This document shows, piece by piece, positions 1 through 6,105 of a stretch of DNA of 6,360 bases. The position numbers were made by a program, and so were the translations under genes. Source of the DNA: Chitinilyticum litopenaei DSM 21440 (GTDB taxonomy: Bacteria > Pseudomonadota > Gammaproteobacteria > Burkholderiales > Chitinibacteraceae); contig NZ_ATZJ01000070.1 in NCBI RefSeq assembly GCF_000428145.1, positions 1-6,360 of the forward strand, read 5' to 3'. Numbering within the stretch: the first letter of the stretch is position 1; each line of letters opens with the position of its first letter. The notes beneath the pieces were generated by a model, which was not told the origin of the DNA, did not search any database, and worked only from the letters and a program-made list of their open reading frames with translations.

Positions 1-246
1 ATGACGGCGTCGATGAGTCGCAAGGGCAACTGCTGGGACAATGCGCCGATGGAGAGTTTTTTCAACAGCCTGAAAAACGAGCGCGTGTTCCACCGGCGCT
101 ACGCGACCCGGTCGGCAGCCAAGGCAGATCTCTTTGATTACATCGAGGTGTTTTACAATCGCAAGCGCCGGCATTCGTCGCTGAATTACGAATCACCGGC
201 AACCCATTACGCAGCCTGGCTGGAGCGAGAAAAGCTGGCCGCATAA
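1..246 (+). CDS. IS3-family transposase OrfB, C-terminal part (5' end outside window)
   Basis: This is the last 81 residues of a DDE transposase that cuts and joins the ends of an IS3-family element. The frame is open from base 1 and ends at TAA 244-246. The ATG at base 1 is probably an internal Met, because the protein starts in the middle of the integrase core (rve fold). The segment SRKGNCWDNAPMESFFNSLK (residues 7-26) is the family signature around the third catalytic acid, here Glu18. It is followed by the typical YNRKRRHSSLNYESPATHY tail (about residues 52-70). In most IS3 members OrfB is made by frameshifting from OrfA; OrfA and the first two catalytic Asp residues would lie to the left, out of view. 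The subgroup cannot be fixed from this fragment. Family assignment is secure; whether the element is complete is unknown. Confidence 0.95.
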   Translation: MTASMSRKGNCWDNAPMESFFNSLKNERVFHRRYATRSAAKADLFDYIEVFYNRKRRHSSLNYESPATHYAAWLEREKLAA

Positions 247-248
247 CC

Positions 249-262
249 GCTACCTTGGTAGC
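249..262. repeat. Small inverted repeat in the IS3 right end
   Basis: GCTACC (249-254) and GGTAGC (257-262) form a perfect 6-bp stem with a TT loop, three bases after the transposase stop. There is no T-run behind it, so it is not a clear terminator. It may be part of the subterminal structure of the IS or may limit read-through; both are guesses. Confidence 0.4.
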
Positions 263-283
263 CGGAAAGCGCGGGTAACCTCA

Positions 284-359
284 GGCGCGCTGGCAACGCA
301 AACTGCTTGATCTCTCTCTCCGTAACAATCTGCTGAATTTTAGGGCCGGAAAGAAATCC
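284..359 (+). pseudogene. 5' remnant of the DUF4011 helicase-nuclease gene between the IS end and the first usable start
   Basis: Read in the same frame as the large gene, bases 285-359 give ARWQRKLLDLSLRNNLLNF, then RAGKKS, running straight into the KLEAPDPG that follows the TTG at 360. The WQRKLLDLSLRNxLLNF stretch is the characteristic opening of DUF4011 domains, so this is real coding sequence of the gene, not leader. The first in-frame stop upstream is TAA 276-278, inside the IS. No ATG or GTG lies between that stop and 359, so this conserved segment can be translated only from a non-standard start or a fusion, and is probably lost from the product. It shows that the native start was upstream and has been separated by the IS. 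Confidence 0.85.
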
Positions 360-3300
360 TTGAAGCTGGAGGCTCCGGACCCTGGCGCGCTTGAGGATTT
401 GGTCGCAGATGGGAAAGAAATTAAGTTACTGACTCGCCCCGATCTGATGGATGGCTCTGACCTTCGAGACCAAGCTATCCATGAAAGTCGCGAGCGTGAG
501 AATCTTCGCAGAGCACATGCACTGGATGCGCTTAAACGGCGAGAGGTTTTTGTCGGGCTTGCTCAGGAAGAGCTGGATGTTCGTCTGGTTGAGCTGTTTC
601 GGGCAGCAAGAACTACTTTGCAAGAGGGTGGCGCAAACACGCTATTCCTGGCGCTCGGCTTCCTGAACTGGACTCGGGATGACAAACCCGATCACAAGTA
701 CCGGGCGCCCCTCATTCTCATTCCCGTTACGCTGCAACGTAAAAGTGTCCGATCTGGATTTACCCTGACACTTCACGACGACGAGCCTCGCTTTAACCCA
801 ACGCTCGTCGAGATGTTGCGACAAGACTTCAAGCTCGAGCTCGGCATCAAAGAGGGAGAGCTAGATCGTGATGAATCGGGATTGGATATCGCCAAGATTT
901 GGCGAACCGTTTCCGCAGCCATTAAAGATATCAGGGGTTGGGAGGTTTCAGAGGACGTGGTGCTATCCATGTTCTCGTTTGCCAAATACCTGATGTGGGT
1001 TGACCTGGTACAGCGCACTGATCAGCTAAGGCTCAACCCTGTCGTCAAGCATCTCATCGATACGCCCCGTGATCCCTATGCGGGACATGCCAGTTTCCCT
1101 AGTCCCAAAACGTTGGATCGTGATTTTGGCCCGGAGCACACCTTCTGCCCCTTGCCCGCGGACTCCTCTCAGCTCTCGGCAGTAATGGCGGCTGCTAGAG
1201 GCAAAGACTTCGTCCTTATTGGTCCACCTGGTACGGGTAAAAGCCAGACGATTTCCAATCTCATCGCCCAATGCCTTGCAGAAGGTAAACGGGTTCTATT
1301 TGTCTCGGAGAAGATTGCCGCACTGGACGTAGTGTATCGACGACTTCGTGAGGTGAAACTGGGTGAGTTCTGCCTAGAGCTGCATTCTAGCAAAGCCCGA
1401 AAACTTGACGTCTTGGCTCAGCTAAAAACATCGTGGGAGGCGCAAGGCGTGATCGATGCTGATGCCTGGAAGGCAGAAGCCGAGCGACTGAAGACCTTGC
1501 GCGAACAGCTGAACGGTTATGTTGAGCGCCTGCATCATCGGCATAGCAATGGTCGTAGCATCTATGAGGCCATCGGTATAGTCGTTGAGGGTGTTGATGT
1601 CCCCGTTGTAGGGCTTTCCTGGTCGTCTCACGCAGCGCATAGCGCGAAGGACACTGACACATTAAGAGACGTGGTAGATCGCCTTGAGGTAAACGCTTCG
1701 GCTGTTGGTCAACAAGCGTTGGCATCAGGGCCGCTCTCGCCGATTCAGAACGGCGACTGGTCGCCAACCTGGCAGCAGGCACTGATCGATGCAGCAAAGG
1801 CGGTGATTCCCGTTGCCGAAAACGTCCGTTCGGCCGCGCTGAGTTTTCTCGACGTCATTGGCCTTTCTGCAGTGGTCCTAACCAAGCGGCCACGTGCTGC
1901 ATTGGCTGCGCTCTCTCGTGCTTTGCCCCAAGCCGCAGGGAAAGATTGGAGATTTGTATTCCGACCTGACGCAAAGGTGATTTCAGAGCGACTTCAGGAG
2001 GGGAGCAAACTACTCGTAGAGCACGATGCACTAACAAAGCAACTATCCTCTGGGTGGCCAGTTACGTTAACTGCAAATGTGGAAGCGGCGCTGGGCGTGT
2101 TGGCACAGCGACGCGAAGTCCATAGCGCGCTCGCGTTACCCTGGCCACGCGAAACACAAGATGGTCTGCGTAAAGGCATTGACCTGTTTGAACAGATTGG
2201 CAAGCTGGAGAAAAGACTATCCGTCCGTTACACGGACGGTATTGAGCAGCTAAATGTGTACCAACTGCAGCGCGAATTCGCAAAGGCTGAGCAGGCGCTT
2301 TGGCCAATGTCTTGGCTCGGGAAGCGGAAGGTGCGGCAAGCGCTTGAGGCATTGGTCGCGGGACAAGGCGAGCCCAATGTCTCAAATGACTTGGCTGCGC
2401 TCGTTGGTATTCGAGACACCCGGAGTGAGATTGCAAAACTAGATATTGGTCCTGAAGTAGTTGGACTATGGCAGGGATTGAAATCCAGACCTGAGTATTT
2501 GCGTGCCGCTTTAAAGCTTCAAGATGCGTTGAAAGCGGCCCGTGAACGTGGGATATGGTCCGACGATGGGTTGGACATACTGGCTGCAGGACGAGCGGGC
2601 GAGGGACTTGCATTTGAAGTGCAAAAGCTCAGAAGGCTGGTCGAGCTCGATCAAGCAATCAATCAATTCACCGGACTGGAAACGCAGACGGAAGGGCTTT
2701 GGAAAGGTCTTGATACCAACGCATCTGCCTTGCAGGCTGCGCTTCAGTTTGCCAAGCGACTGGAAGTGATTCGTCCATGTGGCTATTTGGAGGACGATGT
2801 CCCCGAAGTTGCACAGGGCATCTGTGGTCAGCGCTTTCACCAAGACCACGTGACACTACGCCTCCGCGCTTCAGTCGAAAGTAAGCTCAAAGCTTTTTCA
2901 GGGCTAAAAGACGCGACTGGCGGGCTCTGGCGTGATCTCGAAACGGATATCCATGAGGTGGACAGGGCTGTTAGTTTTCAGGGGGCAATCGCTACCGCGA
3001 TTGCTAATCTCGCGGCAGGCCCTGCAGACATTCCGAGCATCTCTTCTGCGCTTCAACATCTGGTAGTTGATGGTAATGCACTGCTCGATCACGACGGTTC
3101 CGTCGTGGCGGCTGGTCAGAAGTACATGGTTGCTTGGTCCAAGCTTCAGCCGGCTATCGATCAACTAGCACAGCAAGGTAGTTTTTCAGAGCAAGGGCAT
3201 GCTGATTTTAGTGAGACCGATCTTGCCTCCTTGCTTACTCATTGCAATGCGATTCTCCAGCAGGAAACAAAGCTGAATGCGTGGTGTGCATGGAGGAAAG

Positions 3301-5699
3301 TCAGGCAACAAGCGGTTTCTATTGGCTTAGAGCCGTTGGTAGCCAGCATAGAAGCTAAAAGGGTTGAGCTCGGCGCTATCCGTACCGCTTTTGAAACGAA
3401 CTACTGCCGTTGGTGGTTGAATGCCGTCGTGGACAATGAACCGGTAATTCGAACCTTCGTTTCTGCGGAGCATGAGAAACGCATCGCTGATTTCCGTCGC
3501 CTTGATGAGAAGTTCACTGAGTTAACCCGAGCCTGGGTGCGTGCGAGTTTATGTTCTGCTCTTCCTTCTCAAGACGATGTCACGCGAAATTCTGAGTGGG
3601 GCTTGCTGCGCCGAGAGATCACCAAGAAGCGCGGACATTTGCCACTGCGCGAACTAATCAGTGGCATTCCATCTGCACTGACCAAGCTCACTCCTTGCTT
3701 GTTGATGAGCCCACTCTCAATCGCTCAGTTTCTCGCGCCAGATACTGAGCAATTTGATGTCGTGGTATTCGACGAGGCCTCTCAGATTGCAGTCTGGGAT
3801 GCAATTGGCGCCATCGCTCGTGGTAAGCAAGTGGTGATGGTGGGCGATCCCAAGCAATTGCCCCCAACCGCTTTCTTCGATAGGGCGGAGTCTTCCGTCG
3901 ATGATGAAGATGTTGAAGCCGAGATGGAGAGCATTCTCGATGAGTGCCTCGGTGCCAACTTGCCAACTCTCAATTTGTCTTGGCATTACCGAAGCCGTAA
4001 TGAAAGCCTTATCGCATTCTCAAACCATCGCTACTACGGCGGTGGCTTGGTCACGTTCCCGTCACCGGTAACTGAAGATCGTGCGGTGAGTTTCCATTTC
4101 ACCAACGGGGTGTATGAGAAGGGCGGCGCGAGAATCAACAAACCGGAAGCTAAGGCGCTGGTTGCGGACATTGTCGCTTGCCTTAAATCTCCAGGATTCC
4201 GTGAGTCTGAGCTGACTATCGGTGTCGTGACGTTTAATACCGAGCAACAAAAGCTCATCGAAGATTTACTTGATGAAGAGCGGCGGAAGGATCCCTCTCT
4301 AGAGCCGTATTTCTCGGAAGCTGAGCTTGAACCTTTGTTCGTCAAGAATTTGGAAAGTGTTCAAGGTGATGAGCGGGACATCATGTACTTCTCGATTACA
4401 TACGGCCCAGACCCGAGCGGTGCGGTGTCAATGAATTTTGGCCCGATGAACCGTGACGGCGGTGAGCGCCGTTTGAACGTAGCTATCACACGAGCTCGCC
4501 AAGAACTGCGAGTGTTCTCCAGCCTCAAGTCGGAGCAGATGGATTTGTCCCGCACTCAGGCGCACGGTGTTCGAGACTTGAAGCACTTCCTGGAGTTTGC
4601 GGAGAGAGGTCCCCGGGCGCTGGCAGAAGTTACACGCGGTAGCTTGGGAGACTTTGAGAGCCCCTTTGAGGAGGCCGTAGCAGCAGCGTTGGCCGCACGG
4701 GGTTGGGAATTGCATACCCAAGTCGGGGCATCTGCGTTCCGTGTTGATCTCGGTGTGGTTCATCCAGATGCGCGTGGCACGTACTTGACGGGTATTGAGT
4801 GTGATGGCGCAACTTACCACCGCTCTGCCACTGCTAGAGACCGAGACAAATTGCGAGAGCAAGTCCTACGAGGTCTTGGCTGGGAGATCTTGCGCGTATG
4901 GTCTACGGATTGGTGGGTGGATAGACCGGGCACGCTAGATCGTTTGGATCAGCAGTTGAAGACACTGTTGGCGTCGAGCCGGGCAAGGCGTGCACTCGAA
5001 GCCGAAAGGGAGGCCGCAAAACAGGCTGCTGACGCTGCAATCGCGAAGGCAAACAGTCCTACTATTTCCAGCGACGCGCAAAAGCCGGCATCAAGCGATC
5101 CCACTACAGGTCAGTTGCCCTTGGGAGAGGTTCATGCAGAAGGACAGTATGCTCGCAATGCGGCTGCACAAGCGGTAGGAGGTGCGAGCCAGCCACAGGT
5201 ATTTGTAGAGACAGATCTTTCTCCCTTCGCAACAACTATGAACGCGGATGCTTTTTTTGAGCTGTCATACGAGTCTGTACTGGCCGAGATGATCGCGCTG
5301 ATCGCTGCGACAGAAGGCCCAGTTCTTGATGCGGTGTTGGCGCGCCGGATCAGTAGAGCTCATGGATGGCAGCGCACGGGAAGTAGGATCGTGGAGCGCG
5401 TAGAGGAAGTTGCCCGCAAGTGCTGCAGAACCTCTGAAGAAGAGGTTGGTACCTTCTACTGGCCAAAAGCAATTGTCCCCGGCTCGGCAGTATCCTGGCG
5501 GCCACCAGCGATTGAGCAGCAGCGCGCGATTGACGAGGTTTGTGCCGAAGAGCTTCGATCTCTAGCCGCCCTGGTGTTTGATCCGACCAAAGGTGAGGAG
5601 TGGACGCTGGTGCAGATGTCAAGACAGCTTGGGCTCATGAAACTACGGGCAGCTAGTCGCCCAAGACTGGAGGCCGCAATCCGTGCGATAACTGTTTGA
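360..5699 (+). CDS. Giant DUF4011 / SF1 helicase / Vsr-like nuclease / DUF3320 protein, 5'-truncated by IS3; likely antiphage (Hhe-like)
   Basis: A soluble protein of 1,779 residues as numbered from the TTG; no signal peptide or membrane segment is evident. Order of domains: DUF4011 (about 1-220, first 25 or so residues lost upstream); SF1 helicase with Q-motif Gln271, Walker A GPPGTGKSQ (288-296), motif Ia VLFVSEK (312-318), Walker B VVFDEASQ (Asp1138, Glu1139), motif III GDPKQLPP (1162-1169), HYRSR (1209-1213), QGDERD (1335-1340) and NVAITRARQ (1373-1381); PD-(D/E)XK nuclease of Vsr/DUF559/MTES_1575 type (about 1431-1520: Glu1437/1438, Asp1463, Glu1480-Cys-Asp1482, YH 1486-1487, RDRDKLR, WSTDWW); Ala/Glu-rich linker (1541-1630); DUF3320-like tail (about 1632-1702). 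Every helicase motif is intact. Expected role: ATP-driven translocation coupled to nucleic-acid cleavage. The order matches the reported single-gene Hhe defence system; defence is inferred. TTG 360 has a weak GGAAAG six bases upstream; the first in-frame ATG is 447 (residue 30). Confidence 0.9.
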   Translation: MKLEAPDPGALEDLVADGKEIKLLTRPDLMDGSDLRDQAIHESRERENLRRAHALDALKRREVFVGLAQEELDVRLVELFRAARTTLQEGGANTLFLALGFLNWTRDDKPDHKYRAPLILIPVTLQRKSVRSGFTLTLHDDEPRFNPTLVEMLRQDFKLELGIKEGELDRDESGLDIAKIWRTVSAAIKDIRGWEVSEDVVLSMFSFAKYLMWVDLVQRTDQLRLNPVVKHLIDTPRDPYAGHASFPSPKTLDRDFGPEHTFCPLPADSSQLSAVMAAARGKDFVLIGPPGTGKSQTISNLIAQCLAEGKRVLFVSEKIAALDVVYRRLREVKLGEFCLELHSSKARKLDVLAQLKTSWEAQGVIDADAWKAEAERLKTLREQLNGYVERLHHRHSNGRSIYEAIGIVVEGVDVPVVGLSWSSHAAHSAKDTDTLRDVVDRLEVNASAVGQQALASGPLSPIQNGDWSPTWQQALIDAAKAVIPVAENVRSAALSFLDVIGLSAVVLTKRPRAALAALSRALPQAAGKDWRFVFRPDAKVISERLQEGSKLLVEHDALTKQLSSGWPVTLTANVEAALGVLAQRREVHSALALPWPRETQDGLRKGIDLFEQIGKLEKRLSVRYTDGIEQLNVYQLQREFAKAEQALWPMSWLGKRKVRQALEALVAGQGEPNVSNDLAALVGIRDTRSEIAKLDIGPEVVGLWQGLKSRPEYLRAALKLQDALKAARERGIWSDDGLDILAAGRAGEGLAFEVQKLRRLVELDQAINQFTGLETQTEGLWKGLDTNASALQAALQFAKRLEVIRPCGYLEDDVPEVAQGICGQRFHQDHVTLRLRASVESKLKAFSGLKDATGGLWRDLETDIHEVDRAVSFQGAIATAIANLAAGPADIPSISSALQHLVVDGNALLDHDGSVVAAGQKYMVAWSKLQPAIDQLAQQGSFSEQGHADFSETDLASLLTHCNAILQQETKLNAWCAWRKVRQQAVSIGLEPLVASIEAKRVELGAIRTAFETNYCRWWLNAVVDNEPVIRTFVSAEHEKRIADFRRLDEKFTELTRAWVRASLCSALPSQDDVTRNSEWGLLRREITKKRGHLPLRELISGIPSALTKLTPCLLMSPLSIAQFLAPDTEQFDVVVFDEASQIAVWDAIGAIARGKQVVMVGDPKQLPPTAFFDRAESSVDDEDVEAEMESILDECLGANLPTLNLSWHYRSRNESLIAFSNHRYYGGGLVTFPSPVTEDRAVSFHFTNGVYEKGGARINKPEAKALVADIVACLKSPGFRESELTIGVVTFNTEQQKLIEDLLDEERRKDPSLEPYFSEAELEPLFVKNLESVQGDERDIMYFSITYGPDPSGAVSMNFGPMNRDGGERRLNVAITRARQELRVFSSLKSEQMDLSRTQAHGVRDLKHFLEFAERGPRALAEVTRGSLGDFESPFEEAVAAALAARGWELHTQVGASAFRVDLGVVHPDARGTYLTGIECDGATYHRSATARDRDKLREQVLRGLGWEILRVWSTDWWVDRPGTLDRLDQQLKTLLASSRARRALEAEREAAKQAADAAIAKANSPTISSDAQKPASSDPTTGQLPLGEVHAEGQYARNAAAQAVGGASQPQVFVETDLSPFATTMNADAFFELSYESVLAEMIALIAATEGPVLDAVLARRISRAHGWQRTGSRIVERVEEVARKCCRTSEEEVGTFYWPKAIVPGSAVSWRPPAIEQQRAIDEVCAEELRSLAALVFDPTKGEEWTLVQMSRQLGLMKLRAASRPRLEAAIRAITV
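2221..2239. repeat. Perfect inverted repeat inside the helicase gene
   Basis: CCGTCCGT (2221-2228) and ACGGACGG (2232-2239) pair perfectly around a TAC loop. It sits within codons for LSVRYTDG and has no T-run. It could be a chance palindrome in coding sequence or an mRNA hairpin; no function can be assigned. Confidence 0.5.
2448..3137 (+). repeat. Three repeats of about 77 residues within the helicase insertion
   Basis: Between Walker A and Walker B the protein carries three diverged units. Each opens with a Gly-Leu-Trp-x-(Gly/Asp)-Leu box: GLWQGL with Trp704, GLWKGL with Trp781, GLWRDL with Trp857, spaced 77 and 76 residues. The boxes of units 2 and 3 are preceded by matching FTGLETQTE and FSGLKDATG. 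After each box a mostly helical stretch follows (AALKLQDALKA, AALQFAKRLEV, AVSFQGAIATA). Units are roughly residues 697-773, 774-849 and 850-925; the end of the third is vague. The similarity is at protein level; the DNA copies have clearly diverged. A helical stalk or scaffold is a guess. Confidence 0.6.
3090..3107. repeat. Second perfect inverted repeat inside the helicase gene
   Basis: CACGACGG (3090-3097) and CCGTCGTG (3100-3107) form a perfect 8-bp stem with a TT loop, in codons for DHDGSVV. As with the palindrome at 2221, no role is evident and chance is possible. Confidence 0.5.
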
Positions 5700-5740
5700 G
5701 CGGAAAGTGGCGGCACATAATGTAGAAGACGGTGACGCGA

Positions 5741-5868
5741 GTGAAAAATTATGCGTCGTATTTTGCTGGCAATGAAAAATTGTGTGTCGCCATCGCGCGC
5801 AGGTGGATGTCGTTCTTGTGTCTAAGGTACTGATTTTTATAGTGTGCGAATGAAAAATTATCTGTCGC
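5741..5868 (+). repeat. Three direct copies of a 19-bp motif; candidate transposase-binding sites of a mobile-element end
   Basis: Copies: GTGAAAAATTATGCGTCGT (5741-5759), ATGAAAAATTGTGTGTCGC (5772-5790) and ATGAAAAATTATCTGTCGC (5850-5868). Shared core: TGAAAAATTRTSYGTCG. Start-to-start spacing is 31 and 78 bp. Copies 1 and 3 share a further GCGAR just upstream. Short repeats in one orientation, unevenly spaced in non-coding DNA and ending in GTCG, are typical of the ends of Tn7/Tn5053-type elements (TnsB/TniA sites) and are also found in IS21-family ends. No matching transposase is in the window, so the parent element is unidentified. Confidence 0.6.
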
Positions 5869-5881
5869 CCGACGGAGTGAA

Positions 5882-6013
5882 GTGGCAGATCTTGCGACAA
5901 TTTTTTCTGCTGTCGGTGTGTTTGCTTTAGTCGTGCAACTGGGCACCTCGAATAACCCGGCATTTATCAGCCTCCAGTCCGAACCTTACAAATCAGCCCG
6001 CCTTTCGGGCTGA
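5882..6013 (+). CDS. Doubtful short hydrophobic reading frame, possibly a gene remnant
   Basis: GTG at 5882, four bases after a GGAG (5874-5877), opens a frame of 43 codons ending at TGA 6011-6013. It begins VADLATIFSAVGVFALVVQL, which resembles the single N-terminal membrane segment found on some small membrane proteins, and then turns polar and ends KSARLSG. The stop falls inside the hairpin at 5991-6015, which is unusual for an intact gene, and the start region overlaps the inverted repeat copy. The frame is open back to TAG 5840-5842, so a truncated gene whose two ends were lost to neighbouring mobile elements is possible. It may equally be chance. I do not recognise a family. Confidence 0.2.
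   Translation: MADLATIFSAVGVFALVVQLGTSNNPAFISLQSEPYKSARLSG
5894..5908 (-). repeat. Inverted partial copy of the repeat, possible element tip
   Basis: GCGACAATTTTTTCT on the plus strand reads AGAAAAAATTGTCGC on the minus strand, close to the array motif but with the four bases before GTCGC missing. The plus-strand ...GCGACA ending at 5899 would give a TGTCGC tip if the element lies to the left, as in many TniA/TnsB-type transposons. No flanking duplication can be verified, so the tip position is only a suggestion. Confidence 0.3.
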
Positions 6014-6015
6014 TT
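5991..6015. terminator. Terminator-like hairpin
   Basis: AATCAGCCCG (5991-6000) and CGGGCTGATT (6006-6015) form a perfect 10-bp GC-rich stem with a CCTTT loop. The stem ends in TT, but no longer T-run follows on either strand, so termination may be modest or bidirectional. It lies between the large plus-strand gene and the convergent IS5 transposase and could serve either; it could also be left from an earlier chromosomal gene at this site. Confidence 0.5.
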
Positions 6016-6037
6016 CCATTGGTGCACCGGCATAAAC

Positions 6038-6057
6038 CGAGGCCGTTTTCGGCTTCG
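6038..6057. repeat. Hairpin downstream of the IS5 transposase
   Basis: CGAGGCCG (6038-6045) and CGGCTTCG (6050-6057) pair over eight positions with one G-T pair, with a TTTT loop. It lies about 50 bases past the minus-strand transposase stop. No T-run follows on the minus strand. It may be a weak terminator of the transposase transcript or a subterminal structure of the IS. Confidence 0.35.
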
Positions 6058-6105
6058 CCTGCCTGAATTGCCCCCTCTCGGGTCTCTTCAGGCGCACTTC
6101 GGACG

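Larger units (their letters stand above)
1..283 (+). mobile_element. Right-hand part of an IS3-family insertion sequence
   Basis: The element runs in from the left edge and includes the transposase end plus 37 non-coding bases. I place its right end at 283 because IS3-family ends finish in CA-3' (here GGTAACCTCA, 274-283) and because DUF4011-type coding sequence begins directly after it. The inward-reading terminal repeat would start TGAGGTTACCCGCG. The matching left end and the 3-4 bp target duplication (expected to begin GGC, from 284) lie outside the window, so the boundary could be off by a few bases. Confidence 0.75.
5700..6105. other. Intergenic region of 406 bp between the large gene and the IS5 transposase
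   Basis: No secure gene lies here. Minus-strand frames across 5643-5963 owe part of their sequence to the repeat array (the copies read as ATDNFSF and ATHNFSL) and show no family features. The stretch holds the direct-repeat array (5741-5868), an inverted partial copy (5894-5908), a doubtful short plus-strand frame (5882-6013), a terminator-like hairpin (5991-6015) and another hairpin (6038-6057). I see no tRNA and no convincing promoter. Confidence 0.7.

Noticed and set aside
1387..1797. Long minus-strand frames opposite the helicase gene (for example 1387-1797 and 2062-2613)
   Set aside because: They lie opposite the strongly supported plus-strand gene and have no motifs; they are shadow frames.
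2186..2200. LexA-like operator in CTGTTTGAACAG
   Set aside because: It lies within coding sequence and has only two bases between its arms, unlike the CTGT-N8-ACAG SOS box.
5741..5868. CRISPR array
   Set aside because: Only three imperfect short copies with unequal spacing (12 and 59 bases between copies), and no cas genes in view.
5850..5930. ATG frame of 26 codons starting MKNYLSPDGVKW within the third repeat
   Set aside because: The ATG is part of the repeated motif itself and the frame is very short, with no family resemblance.
5643..5963. Minus-strand frames downstream of the large gene (5643-5963 and 5749-5946)
   Set aside because: Their sequence comes partly from translating the repeat array (ATDNFSF, ATHNFSL), one overlaps the end of the helicase-nuclease gene, and neither shows a recognisable domain.
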